DNA of 64,000 nucleotides from Bacillus sp. BGMRC 2118 (GTDB lineage Bacteria > Bacillota > Bacilli > Bacillales > SA4): assembly GCA_008364785.1 (NCBI GenBank), contig VTTJ01000005.1, positions 310,001-374,000 on the forward strand, in the 5' to 3' direction. The position numbers and the translations under genes are program-made. Shown here one piece after another: positions 54,829 to 62,849 of the stretch. Each line of letters begins with the position of its first letter. Within the stretch, counting starts at the first letter, position 1. The notes under the pieces were generated by a model. It was given only the letters and a program-made list of their open reading frames with translations, was not told the DNA's origin and did no database searches.

Positions 54829-54857
54829 TTTTACCATACATTTTTTCCGGTTAAGGT

Positions 54858-54992
54858 TTAAGAGATGTTGGTTGCTATACAATTGTTAAAAAAGGACAGA
54901 CTTCTCCCATGGTTAACAATTGTAAATGAAACAGCACGACAATTTACAAATATTTGAAGAAATTGCGCGCAAACAGCAACCAAATTAAACAT
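54858..54992 (-). CDS. 44-residue leader peptide candidate upstream of the ABC-F gene
   Basis: ATG 54992 sits six bases after AGGAGGTG, one of the best ribosome sites in the window. The product has a hydrophobic start (MFNLVAVCAQFLQIFVNC) and a C-terminus FFNNCIATNIS, and matches no family I know. An 11-base perfect inverted repeat, ACAATTGTTAA, lies inside the frame at 54879-54889 and 54913-54923, so its translation would disturb RNA folding. With the terminator-like hairpins that follow, it looks like an attenuator leader for the ABC-F gene. Confidence 0.6.
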   Translation of the reverse strand: MFNLVAVCAQFLQIFVNCRAVSFTIVNHGRSLSFFNNCIATNIS

Positions 54993-55145
54993 CTCATACA
55001 CCTCCTTCTTATAGTTATATTTATTATAGTCTATTTTCCCTGGAATTTGCAAGAATATTTTTCCAATAAGTAAAAAGACTTTTCCTTATATATGCCAAAT
55101 GTTTATATGTGTAGATTTCCAATTAAAAAAGTACTACTTCATTTC

Positions 55146-55173
55146 GTAAAAAAAGGACCAAATAATGGTCCTA
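55146..55173 (-). terminator. Terminator of the lectin-like gene
   Basis: Stem AGGACCA/TGGTCCT with TTTTTTT on the minus strand, overlapping the stop codon region. Confidence 0.85.
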
Positions 55174-56403
55174 CATGGTTTTCCAACGATGAATAAGCTG
55201 TTGATTTTGTCCTCTTGCAAATACATCAATACGATTTCTTCCCCAAGATACCGCTGCTGGTTCAGAGGTTAAATTACCACCTAAGTCTTCCCACTCACTC
55301 CAACTCCTACCGTTCCACGTTTTTTGAATAAGTTGATCTTTATCACCTTTTGCAAATACGTCGATACGGTTTGGACCCCATGATGAGGCAGTTGGACTAG
55401 ATGTCAATAATCCACCAAGATTTTCCCATTCACTCCAGTTTGAACCATTCCAATATTTATGAATGAGTGAACGATTTTCCCCTCTTGCAAATACATCAAT
55501 ACGATTAGGACCCCATGAGATGGCTCCTGGAGCTGAAGTTAATGTACCACCTAAGTCTTCCCACCCACTCCAACGTGAGCCATCCCAATATTTGTGATAC
55601 AGACGACGATTTGCTCCTCTTGCAAATACATCAAGTCTATTTTCTGACCAAGAAGCTACTGCAGGTGATGATGTTAATTGCCCTCCGAGACTTTCCCACT
55701 CACTCCACTTTTCACCTTCATAATATCTATGATACAGCGCCTGATCTTCTCCTCTTCCAAATACATCAATGCGCCCTCTTCCCCAAGATACTGCTGCAGG
55801 TGATGACGTTAAGGAGCCGCCTAAGTCTTCCCAATCTCTCCATCTAGTTCCGTCCCAATAAATATGGTATAGTCTCTGGTTTCTACCTCTTGTAAATACA
55901 TCAATTTCATTATTTCCTAAAGACGAAGCAGATGGTCCTGATGTTAAATATCCTCCTAATGACTCCCAGTTGCTCCAATCTTGTTCAGGCTTGAAATCAA
56001 TATTTTGTATCACAAGTCGTATAATTTCTTTAAATACACGTTCTGAAACTGTATTTGACACACCATATGCTGCTAAAAATGGGACAACCCATGCAAATTC
56101 ATTAGTAAATTTCCGATAAATTTGATTCGTTTTTTGATTAATTGAACCTTCTGCTGCAGAAGCATTACTAATTGCATAATCAACAACTAATTGAAATAAA
56201 TACCGAGACATGCCTCGATTAATATTATATTCTCTCAGCTCATCTGCAAGTTTCGATAAATCATCCTTTATTACATTCCATATTCGTCGTAGCTGCTCAT
56301 TTGGTTGTCTAGACTGAGCAAAATAATAGTAATGTAGAAACTCCTGCTGACCGGGAATATAACCTGTTCCTTGACTATTATAAAAATGAGGTGAATAAGC
56401 CAT
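55171..56403 (-). CDS. PLL/DUF346-type beta-propeller lectin-like protein with six tandem repeats
   Basis: About 410 residues. The N-terminal 150 residues are helical and unrecognised. Then come six near-identical repeats of 45 residues, each of the form W(E/N)xLGGxLTSxPxxxSWGxNRIDVFARG followed by LxHxYWDGxxW, as in fucose-binding PLL-type propellers. No signal peptide is seen. ATG 56403 follows GGAGGTAA; the longer frame from 56460 lacks a ribosome site. The repeats are also similar at DNA level (135 bp units), pointing to recent duplication. Ligand and location are unknown. Confidence 0.85.
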   Translation of the reverse strand: MAYSPHFYNSQGTGYIPGQQEFLHYYYFAQSRQPNEQLRRIWNVIKDDLSKLADELREYNINRGMSRYLFQLVVDYAISNASAAEGSINQKTNQIYRKFTNEFAWVVPFLAAYGVSNTVSERVFKEIIRLVIQNIDFKPEQDWSNWESLGGYLTSGPSASSLGNNEIDVFTRGRNQRLYHIYWDGTRWRDWEDLGGSLTSSPAAVSWGRGRIDVFGRGEDQALYHRYYEGEKWSEWESLGGQLTSSPAVASWSENRLDVFARGANRRLYHKYWDGSRWSGWEDLGGTLTSAPGAISWGPNRIDVFARGENRSLIHKYWNGSNWSEWENLGGLLTSSPTASSWGPNRIDVFAKGDKDQLIQKTWNGRSWSEWEDLGGNLTSEPAAVSWGRNRIDVFARGQNQQLIHRWKTM

Positions 56404-56573
56404 GGATTTATTACCTCCATTCAGAATGACTTTTAGAAATTTCTCTTCACTATCCACCATATGTATACCTTATCTTTTTTATTGCTTTTTTTTCGAAAAC
56501 TGGCAGGTTTCATGATGAAGGTTTATATTACTTTGAATAGGAATCTCTCCAATTCACAATCTATTTTATAGAG

Positions 56574-56602
56574 GGCTGTTTCGCGTAGATTTTGTTTTTT
56601 CG
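56574..56602. repeat. Solo end of element A
   Basis: The sequence GGCTGTTTCGCGTAGATTTT followed by GTTTTTTCG resembles the left end of the AT-rich element. It is the only recognisable item in the gap between the lectin-like gene and the small gene at 56.7 kb. Confidence 0.35.
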
Positions 56603-56713
56603 AATATAGGGGGTACAAATACTATTTTGTATGAAGTGATTAAGGATCCTTTATTCGATTAATGGCAACAAGAGTTACAAAATTAGCCCTATCACAAGAA
56701 AGGAGTGACATGT

Positions 56714-56875
56714 ATGAAAAAGTGGAATGAACAAGCTGCACCTAACAATAATCTGTCTGCAGCTGATCTAACGAATTCAAACCTTCCAAAGGAACACGAG
56801 TTTTCCGAGGAGTTATCTGATGGAATGGAACGTAATGAAATCATTGAAGAAGCACAGTCTAAAAACAAACAATAA
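56714..56875 (+). CDS. Small acidic protein of unknown function
   Basis: A 53-residue hydrophilic protein (MKKWNEQAAPNNNLSAADL, then an acidic half ending EEAQSKNKQ) rich in N, E and S with no Cys and no hydrophobic segment. ATG 56714 is six bases after AAGGAGTG. A strong terminator follows about 35 bases after the stop, so this is a complete small transcription unit. Composition recalls minor spore proteins of Bacillus, but I cannot match it to a named one. Confidence 0.75.
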   Translation: MKKWNEQAAPNNNLSAADLTNSNLPKEHEFSEELSDGMERNEIIEEAQSKNKQ

Positions 56876-56906
56876 CAATAGCAGGTTTAGGAACTAATTC
56901 AAAATA

Positions 56907-56938
56907 ATAAGGGATACGATTTTTTTCGTATCCCCTTT
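56907..56938. terminator. Bidirectional terminator between the small acidic gene and osmC-like gene
   Basis: Stem GGGATACGA/TCGTATCCC with a T-rich loop, flanked by A/T-rich sequence between convergent genes. Confidence 0.8.
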
Positions 56939-56964
56939 AACCATTGTAAGACAGATATTCTTGT

Positions 56965-57408
56965 TTATTGAACCTTTTCCCATCTTTGTATTAGTTTCAC
57001 GTCTGCTGCTTTAAATAAATTGTAAACCGGACAGCGCTCTTCCACTTTATCTTTAAGCTTATGAATATCTTCTATAGATTCTTTTGTTTTTACCTTGATT
57101 GACATTTCCACTTTCTCAAAATAAGTCTTTATATCTTGCATACCTTTCATCCCCCGTGGGTCCAGTTCTCCAATGACTTCAAACGTGAGTTCATCAATGC
57201 TTAACTTCATCGCTTTTGCAGCAGCAAATGCCGTTATACTTTCACAAGAAGCTAATGTACCTAAAATAGCGTGCAATGGAGTTGGACCTTTATCGGCTCC
57301 ACCGAAATTCAAGGGCTCATCCATTATGAATTGGTGGTCTTTTGCGACAACTGTCGTTGTAATTCCACTTGCAGTTGATACGATTTTATAATGACGTTTT
57401 TCGCCCAT
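56965..57408 (-). CDS. OsmC/Ohr family protein
   Basis: A 147-residue OsmC-fold protein with the two reactive cysteines expected for a thiol peroxidase: Cys55 in TLASCESITA and a second in ERCPVYNLF near residue 125. This form, with PLHAILGTLASCE, belongs to the general OsmC group rather than to Ohr. It reduces organic hydroperoxides in family members studied. ATG 57408; ribosome site GAGAGGTGAG. Single gene. Confidence 0.9.
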   Translation of the reverse strand: MGEKRHYKIVSTASGITTTVVAKDHQFIMDEPLNFGGADKGPTPLHAILGTLASCESITAFAAAKAMKLSIDELTFEVIGELDPRGMKGMQDIKTYFEKVEMSIKVKTKESIEDIHKLKDKVEERCPVYNLFKAADVKLIQRWEKVQ

Positions 57409-57566
57409 TTTTCACTCACCTCTCCATTACTATGTTCAAATAGGTTTAAACTCCATTCAAAAGTGGTAAAAAATACTGTAATAAGACATTTCTAAATTTT
57501 CTAAAAACAACTTTACAATTTATATATTTCCACCGATAATAATAAAAAGGCATAGGAGGAGTAGAC

Positions 57567-57788
57567 ATGAACCAATATGAAAAGGATCAGAAAAATGAGC
57601 TTATGATCATTCCGTCATCAAATGAAGAACAAACCGAATATACCCTTGCCGCACAAGTTTTCTTAGACCAATCTTTGCAGATGTTTCAACAAGAGCAGCT
57701 TATGAAGAAGATAGATGAAGCACTTATAAATGGTGATAAAAAGACTTTCCTACAATTATCTAAACAATATAAAGAATTGCTCAATTAA
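57567..57788 (+). CDS. IDEAL-domain protein
   Basis: A 73-residue protein whose C-terminal half is an IDEAL module: AAQVFLDQSLQMF, QLMKKIDEALINGDKKTFLQ and LSKQYKELL. AGGAGG precedes the ATG. It is followed 20 bases later by a second IDEAL gene, forming a two-gene operon with a shared terminator. IDEAL domains occur in small Bacillus regulatory proteins and in tails of larger ones such as YpiB; the partner here is unknown. Confidence 0.85.
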   Translation: MNQYEKDQKNELMIIPSSNEEQTEYTLAAQVFLDQSLQMFQQEQLMKKIDEALINGDKKTFLQLSKQYKELLN

Positions 57789-57808
57789 TAATATAAATAA
57801 CAGATTTC

Positions 57809-58060
57809 TTGGAGGGGTGTCTTATGAGACGTTTACAAAAAACAGTAAAATTACTCACAAATGTGAACCATAAATACTTCTCATTTAAATTAACACAAGA
57901 AGAAGAGTTCTCACTTCAGCTTCAAGCCACTCTATTTTTGGATGAACAGTGTTATAAATTTAATAAAGATCATTTGCGTAAACAACTCGATGAGGCACTG
58001 CAACAACATGATGAGGCTTCTTTCAAAGAATTAAGTGAGATATATATAAACTATTTATAA
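57809..58060 (+). CDS. IDEAL-domain protein
   Basis: An 83-residue protein beginning with a basic segment (MRRLQKTVKLLTN) and ending with a typical IDEAL module: LQATLFLDEQCYKFNKDHLR, KQLDEALQQHDEASFKELS and EIYINYL. Either ATG 57809 or ATG 57824 could start it; GGAGGGG lies closest to 57824. Second gene of the pair. Paralogue of the preceding protein by shared module only; the N-terminal parts differ. Confidence 0.85.
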   Translation: MEGCLMRRLQKTVKLLTNVNHKYFSFKLTQEEEFSLQLQATLFLDEQCYKFNKDHLRKQLDEALQQHDEASFKELSEIYINYL

Positions 58061-58067
58061 AACAAAC

Positions 58068-58112
58068 AACCTTGATTGATGTTCTCCTTATAACGTCAAT
58101 CAAGGTTTTTAT
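58068..58112 (+). terminator. Terminator of the IDEAL gene pair
   Basis: Stem ACCTTGATTGA/TCAATCAAGGT with a 16-base loop and TTTTT. Confidence 0.85.
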
Positions 58113-58116
58113 GTTT

Positions 58117-58208
58117 AGGTTGTTTTCGTATAGATTGTTGCTTTCTCGTAAAAATCTCAGGAAGTCGGATTTTTACCTTAGTATCAAGTTACTACTATAC
58201 ATAAAGAG
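58117..58208. repeat. AT-rich dispersed repeat (element A, internally deleted copy)
   Basis: Left end GGTTGTTTTCGTATAGATTG, the arms GTAAAAATC/GATTTTTAC, TACTATACATAAAG, then directly the last bases AGAGCC of the right end. Compared with the 62.3 kb copy about 75 bp are missing from the middle. Confidence 0.65.
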
Positions 58209-58216
58209 CCTTATGT

Positions 58217-58834
58217 TTAATATCTTATAACAGCTCGAACAGGGCTTCCATCTCCCTCTACAAGTGGTAATGGCAAGGCAATTAAATCACAAATTCCTTC
58301 CTTTACATCATCCAATACAATTCCTTCTAAAATATGAATATCATACTTGGTTAATTCATGATGAATGGATAGCTCCTTGCTATCAAGATGATCAACAGAA
58401 GGTAAATCAATTCCAAATAAGTTGATACCCCTCTCAGCTAAATAAGGTATGACTCCTTCTTCTACTACTGGAATTCTTTGTGGAAATACTGTCCGATCTA
58501 CCCAAGCTAATGTCTTTAAAAGGACCATTGACACTTCTTTTAAATTATACTTTTGAAAATATTTTAGTGAAATTACATCTTGTTTTGAAACTTCAATAAT
58601 TTGGGCTCTCCCAATATAACGATTAGGATCTAAATCAATTACCTTTTTTCCTTGATTATCAAAATGAAAGGGTGCGTCTATATGAGTGCCAAGATGGGTA
58701 CTCATCTCAAACCTACCTACATTTACCGAACCAGTTTCTTCCTTCGTCCACTTCAGGGAATAGGAATAAGGAGTATCACCCTGCCAACCAGCTGTTTTAT
58801 TGCATAACGGCTGTGATATATCAATCCATGTCAT
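58217..58834 (-). CDS. kynB: Kynurenine formamidase
   Basis: A 205-residue cyclase-family hydrolase that turns N-formyl-L-kynurenine into kynurenine. The metal-binding motif STHLGTHIDAPFHFD (about residues 45-59) and the start WIDISQPLCNKTAGWQGDTP match KynB. ATG 58834 follows GAGGTGCAC. It starts 13 bases after kynU, so both are on one transcript. The preceding enzyme of the pathway, tryptophan 2,3-dioxygenase (kynA), is not encoded in the window. Confidence 0.92.
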   Translation of the reverse strand: MTWIDISQPLCNKTAGWQGDTPYSYSLKWTKEETGSVNVGRFEMSTHLGTHIDAPFHFDNQGKKVIDLDPNRYIGRAQIIEVSKQDVISLKYFQKYNLKEVSMVLLKTLAWVDRTVFPQRIPVVEEGVIPYLAERGINLFGIDLPSVDHLDSKELSIHHELTKYDIHILEGIVLDDVKEGICDLIALPLPLVEGDGSPVRAVIRY

Positions 58835-58846
58835 ATGTGCACCTCG

Positions 58847-60115
58847 TTAAGCAATGATTTCTCGTTCATTTTTATAGATTTTATATACTTCATTTTCCAT
58901 AATCTCTTTTAAAATACCTACTACATTCCATACTTCTTCAAAGGATGTATAAAATGCAATGGGTGCTAGTCTAATAAGATTCGGTTCACGATAATCTGGA
59001 ATTACGTGATAGTCTTTTAATGCCTTGCATATGCTGGCAGCCTCTTCATGGTGAAGACAAACATGTCCTCCTCTTTGCTCATCACCCCTTGGGTTAATAA
59101 TGGTAAATTGAAACGTACTAAGCTCTTGATCAATCAGTTTCATGAGGAAATCAGTTAGTAGTCTTGATTTCTCAAAAAGGCAGTGAATCCCTGCTTCCTC
59201 AAATAATTCTAAAGATCCTATTATCGGGGCAACACTTAAGATATGTGGTGTTCCTATTTGAAATGCACCTGCATGATGCTCATATTCGAGGTCATGCTTC
59301 ATATCAAACTGTTTTTCCTTGACTGAGCTGAACCACCCAGCAATTCCCGGTTCGATTCCGAAATGCCGTTCGTTTACATATAAACCACCAACCGCTCCTG
59401 GTCCACCATTAACATATTTATAGCTGCACCAAAAGGCAAAATCAGGCTGTATTTCAGCAAAGGAATGAGGAATCACACCGATTGAATGTGCTAAGTCAAA
59501 GCCAATCAATATTCCTCTTTCATGAGCTGCCTCAACTAATTTTTTCATATTAAGCAGCTGACCACTTCGATATAATACTGAAGATAAAATGACTAAACTA
59601 ACCTCTTCCGTCATCTTTTGAATAATGTCATCTTCATCTAATGTATAACCGTCCAGGCTACTTACCCGGACTAAATGATCCTCTGACCGTAATCCTTTTG
59701 TTTTTAATTGGCTCTTTATTGCATATATATCCGAAGGAAACGTTAACTCATCTGCGAGTATTTTATTTCTATTTCCATATGGTTGAAAAAAAGTAGCAAT
59801 AAGTTGATGTAAATTGACCGTTGTTGAGCCAGTTACTATGACTTCATTTTCTTTTGCTTGAATTAAATGAGCCATTTTCCCGCCTAGATTTTCTGATAAA
59901 TAAAACCACGGTGATGTTCCATTCATCCATCCCTCAATACCATATTCCTTCCAGCTGTTTAGTAGCTGGTTAACTGATGCCTCTGCACGTTTAGAAAGTA
60001 AACCTAATGAATTTCCATCTAAATAAATTGTTCCTTCTCTTATATAAAATTCATCCCGAAAATGCGCGAGTGAATCCTGCTTATCAAGTTCCCTTGCATG
60101 TTGAATTGTATACAT
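58847..60115 (-). CDS. kynU: Kynureninase
   Basis: About 422 residues, the normal length. A PLP enzyme that splits kynurenine to anthranilate and alanine. The PLP-lysine motif [27 protein letters not shown], and DLAHSIG (cofactor Asp) are all present. ATG 60115 with GGAGG eight bases upstream is preferred; the longer frame to 60202 lacks a site and family similarity. First gene of the kynU-kynB pair. Anthranilate produced could feed tryptophan synthesis or be excreted. Confidence 0.94.
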   Translation of the reverse strand: MYTIQHARELDKQDSLAHFRDEFYIREGTIYLDGNSLGLLSKRAEASVNQLLNSWKEYGIEGWMNGTSPWFYLSENLGGKMAHLIQAKENEVIVTGSTTVNLHQLIATFFQPYGNRNKILADELTFPSDIYAIKSQLKTKGLRSEDHLVRVSSLDGYTLDEDDIIQKMTEEVSLVILSSVLYRSGQLLNMKKLVEAAHERGILIGFDLAHSIGVIPHSFAEIQPDFAFWCSYKYVNGGPGAVGGLYVNERHFGIEPGIAGWFSSVKEKQFDMKHDLEYEHHAGAFQIGTPHILSVAPIIGSLELFEEAGIHCLFEKSRLLTDFLMKLIDQELSTFQFTIINPRGDEQRGGHVCLHHEEAASICKALKDYHVIPDYREPNLIRLAPIAFYTSFEEVWNVVGILKEIMENEVYKIYKNEREIIA

Positions 60116-60290
60116 GATCAGAACCTCCATTTCTATATTATGATGATTCATTCTATTTTCTAGATTGTTAGGATAAATCCCTTTTTTCCAAACAGACATC
60201 ATCAGAAATTAGTGAATGAACAGTTTGCAACCAATTCTTATGATTCCTTTGCCGTTGATTCCTAAGAGTGCTTGTACCTCTATTTTTAGG

Positions 60291-60327
60291 CAAAAAAAAC
60301 TAACGAGTATGCAACTCGTTAGTTTTC
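60291..60327 (-). terminator. Terminator of the glutaredoxin gene
   Basis: Stem AAACTAACGAGT/ACTCGTTAGTTT with five-base loop; on the minus strand followed by TTTTTTTTG. It overlaps the last codons. Confidence 0.85.
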
Positions 60328-60567
60328 TGATAAAAACTCTTCAAACTTTTCCCGGTCAAATCCGAAGATTACTGTCTCATCTTCTCCCTCTTTTATTACT
60401 GTAACAGGAGTAGCAGATGCACCTAAGTCGATAAGTTCGTTTAAGTAACGATCGTTTTGACGAATATTTCTTTCCTCATATGGAATTCCTTTTTCTGTTA
60501 ACCATAATTTCTCTTCATGACAGGGTGGACAGGTTTCTTGTGTATACACAATAAAAGTCTTTGGCAT
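60319..60567 (-). CDS. Glutaredoxin-like protein
   Basis: An 82-residue thioredoxin-fold protein with the redox motif C13-P-P-C16 and the cis-proline segment SATPVTVI. The size and CPPC suggest the glutaredoxin/NrdH-like group; glutathione is not made by most Bacillus, so bacillithiol or thioredoxin reductase would be the likely reductant. ATG 60567 follows GAGGAGATTATAAT. Single gene upstream of kynU on the same strand, but separated by its own terminator. Confidence 0.88.
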   Translation of the reverse strand: MPKTFIVYTQETCPPCHEEKLWLTEKGIPYEERNIRQNDRYLNELIDLGASATPVTVIKEGEDETVIFGFDREKFEEFLSEN

Positions 60568-60769
60568 ATTATAATCTCCTCTCTTTAATAAGGCTATTTT
60601 CGCCTCGATGTTGAATATTCGATTTTGATGAACAGGTCATCTTCTCTTTCTATCCCTACAGTCCCACAAAATGAAAACACATCTGATCGGGAGCTAGATG
60701 AAACGATCTTACGTTTTTATACGTCTTAAATTGTAACAAATTATTTACTTTTTACGTTTATTTAAGTAA

Positions 60770-60831
60770 GACGTGTAAAAGATAAGAGAAATAGTTTTAA
60801 CACGTCCTTTTTTTGTAGGAGGCGTGTAAAA
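60770..60831 (+). promoter_or_regulatory. Possible two-state leader hairpin covering a ribosome site
   Basis: Arm A GACGTGTAAAA pairs with arm B TTTTAACACGTC, followed by a T-run as in a terminator. Arm B can instead pair with arm C GGCGTGTAAAA, which contains the ribosome site of the next gene. Mutually exclusive folds of this kind could control expression of the small membrane protein downstream. Confidence 0.4.
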
Positions 60832-61014
60832 ATGAGATGGATGATAATCGCAGTATACAGCATTCTCTTCATAACAGTCACTTTTTTTGGACTTGGCCCG
60901 TTCTTATTAGCAGATGGATCCATGCAGGAGAGAATCATGACTATAGCAATCGTATTACTTCTCTATGTTGGTATGTCTATTAGTCTAAAAATATTACTAA
61001 AAAAATTTAAATAA
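60832..61014 (+). CDS. Small two-helix membrane protein
   Basis: A 60-residue protein with hydrophobic helices at about 4-27 and 37-55 and a basic C-terminus KKFK. The ATG is preceded by AGGAGG. It lies upstream of the RodA-like gene on the same strand with about 70 bases between, so cotranscription is possible. No family recognised. The leader in front can fold in two alternative ways. Confidence 0.75.
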   Translation: MRWMIIAVYSILFITVTFFGLGPFLLADGSMQERIMTIAIVLLLYVGMSISLKILLKKFK

Positions 61015-61086
61015 AGTCCTTTACAGTTTGAAAGCTTCTTTGGGAGAATGGAAGATGAAAGAAAATGTACGAAGAAGGGAAGCAAT

Positions 61087-62253
61087 ATGGGGTCATCGAA
61101 AGAACAAACAAAATTTGATTATGTGCTTGCATTTCTATTATTTTTATTATTCTGTGCAAGCTGTTTAGCCATTTATAGCGCACAAACAACATCCGCACAA
61201 TATGATTCAAATTTTCTCCTGAAACAAATTGTTTTTTATGTAGTAGGAGTTGGAATTGTCGGGGGGATTATGATTTTCGAACCCGATCAAATACGAAAAC
61301 TTGCATGGTATCTCTATGGTTTTAGTATCTTTGTGCTAATCGCTTTACACTTTGCTCCCTCCTCTATTGCTCCTAAAATCAATGGAGCGAAGAGTTGGTT
61401 TAACCTACCTGGCTTTGGTTCATTTCAGCCTTCTGAGGTTATGAAGGTCTGTTTAATTATCGTCCTTAGTCATGTTATAACAAAGCATAATGAACAAAAC
61501 ACACTATCTACAATCAAATCTGACTTCACTCTACTTGTGAAAATCCTATTAGTAGCAAGTGTTCCAATGGGAATTATCATGCAACAGCCAGATTTGGGTA
61601 CAACTCTTGTGCTCTTGGCAATTACGGTTGGACTTATTTTTATGTCAGGCATTACATGGAAATTATTAGTCCCTATCTTCTCAAGCATTACACTTATTGG
61701 TTCCTCCATTTTTTATTTAGTTTTGTATGCTCCGGAAGTACTTGAGAAGTATTTACATGTAAAGGCTTATCAGTTTGGTCGAATTTATTCATGGATTGAT
61801 CCTGCAAACTATAGCAGCGGAGAAGGATACCATTTACTTAATTCACTAAAAGCAATAGGCTCCGGGATGTTATCAGGAAAAGGTATGGGAGTAAATGAAG
61901 TATATATCCCTGAAAATCATACGGATTTTATTTTCACTGTCATTGCTGAACAATACGGATTTATTGGTGCTACAGTCGTCATATCGTTTTTATTTTTACT
62001 TCTATATCACATTACGAAAGTTGCTCTGCTTTCCAACTCACAATTCAGCTCTTACCTTTGTGTTGGAGTGATTTGCATGATTGGATTTCACGTTGTTCAA
62101 AATATCGGAATGACAATTGGTTTATTGCCGATTACAGGTATCCCTTTACCGTTTATTAGTTATGGCGGTAGTTCTCTAATTGGAAACATGTTTGCAATCG
62201 GTTTAATTTTCAGCATTCGTTTCCATTACAAAACCTATATGTTTGGAGATTGA
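61087..62253 (+). CDS. RodA/FtsW/SpoVE (SEDS) family protein
   Basis: About 388 residues with ten membrane segments. SEDS hallmarks are visible: FQPSEVMKVCLI, QPDLGTTLVLL, IGSGMLSGKGMG, YIPENHTDFIFTVIAEQYGF and TGIPLPFISYGGSS. SEDS proteins polymerise peptidoglycan glycan strands with a class B PBP. It resembles the RodA subgroup rather than FtsW. ATG 61087 follows GAAGGGA; ATG 61048 would have almost no spacing to its ribosome site. No PBP gene is adjacent, so it is probably an additional copy. Confidence 0.9.
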   Translation: MGSSKEQTKFDYVLAFLLFLLFCASCLAIYSAQTTSAQYDSNFLLKQIVFYVVGVGIVGGIMIFEPDQIRKLAWYLYGFSIFVLIALHFAPSSIAPKINGAKSWFNLPGFGSFQPSEVMKVCLIIVLSHVITKHNEQNTLSTIKSDFTLLVKILLVASVPMGIIMQQPDLGTTLVLLAITVGLIFMSGITWKLLVPIFSSITLIGSSIFYLVLYAPEVLEKYLHVKAYQFGRIYSWIDPANYSSGEGYHLLNSLKAIGSGMLSGKGMGVNEVYIPENHTDFIFTVIAEQYGFIGATVVISFLFLLLYHITKVALLSNSQFSSYLCVGVICMIGFHVVQNIGMTIGLLPITGIPLPFISYGGSSLIGNMFAIGLIFSIRFHYKTYMFGD

Positions 62254-62254
62254 G

Positions 62255-62294
62255 AATCGGCTAGCAATCCTTGTGACTGCTAGCCTTATATTTT
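62255..62294 (+). terminator. Terminator of the RodA-like gene
   Basis: Stem GGCTAGCA/TGCTAGCC followed by TTATATTTTG. Confidence 0.75.
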
Positions 62295-62463
62295 GCCTGT
62301 TTTCTTATAGATTGTTGCTTTCTCGTAAAAATCCCAAAGCCGTTTTTTTCCTTAGTATCGAAATAAAGAGAGTTGTTCTTTTCTAATTTAACCTCGTTTT
62401 GCTTCTAAAACTACAGACAGATTAAGTATACGAAAAGCAACAAAGTTTTAGAAAAGAACTACC
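62295..62463 (+). repeat. AT-rich dispersed repeat (element A, full copy)
   Basis: Left end GCCTGTTTTCTTATAGATTG with TTGCTTTCTCGTAAAAATCC, centre CCTTAGTATCGAAATAAAGA, CTTCTAAAACTACAGACAG, right end AAAGCAACAAAGTTTTAGAA. Ends are imperfect inverted repeats of about 27 bp. No coding capacity. Confidence 0.7.
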
Positions 62464-62467
62464 TTTA

Positions 62468-62740
62468 CTATGAATGATTTAAGTTATTCTTTGCCATTTT
62501 GATTAATTCTGAAACCATTTTCCCTCCAATCTGACCACCAACCTTCCCTGCTTCTCGTGATGTTAAATTTCCATTGTATCCTTTGGAAAGTGGTACACCC
62601 ATTTCCTTTGCAACCTCTACTTTTACTTGATTTGATTGATTTGTTGCAATATGATATCCTTCTCTCTTCATTACATCAACCTTTAATTGATCTAGTGAAG
62701 GTCTTGATTCTGGCACTATAGGTTTGTGATGTTTACTCAT
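62468..62740 (-). CDS. Alpha/beta-type small acid-soluble spore protein
   Basis: A 90-residue DNA-binding protein of dormant spores. The conserved SASP blocks are present: LDQLKVDVMKREGYHI, EVAKEMGVPLSKGYNG and LTSREAGKVGGQIGGKMV, with a longer N-terminus (SKHHKPIVPESRPS) than classic SspA. ATG 62740 follows GGAGG by six bases; the open frame further upstream is not used by homologues. Expected to be forespore specific. Lies between the repeat and the T-box leader. Confidence 0.9.
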   Translation of the reverse strand: MSKHHKPIVPESRPSLDQLKVDVMKREGYHIATNQSNQVKVEVAKEMGVPLSKGYNGNLTSREAGKVGGQIGGKMVSELIKMAKNNLNHS

Positions 62741-62849
62741 TTTCATCCTCCTTTTACAAATAGAATCTGCAATTTTGCCTAAATCAATCACGAAGTGTTG
62801 ACTAGTAAATTTGTTTTTTGGTAATATTATGTTCAAGTATCATACAAGT

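Noticed and set aside
55171..55990. Regular 135 bp DNA repeats considered as a CRISPR or satellite array.
   Set aside because: The units are coding and in frame, with no unique spacers; they encode the propeller repeats.
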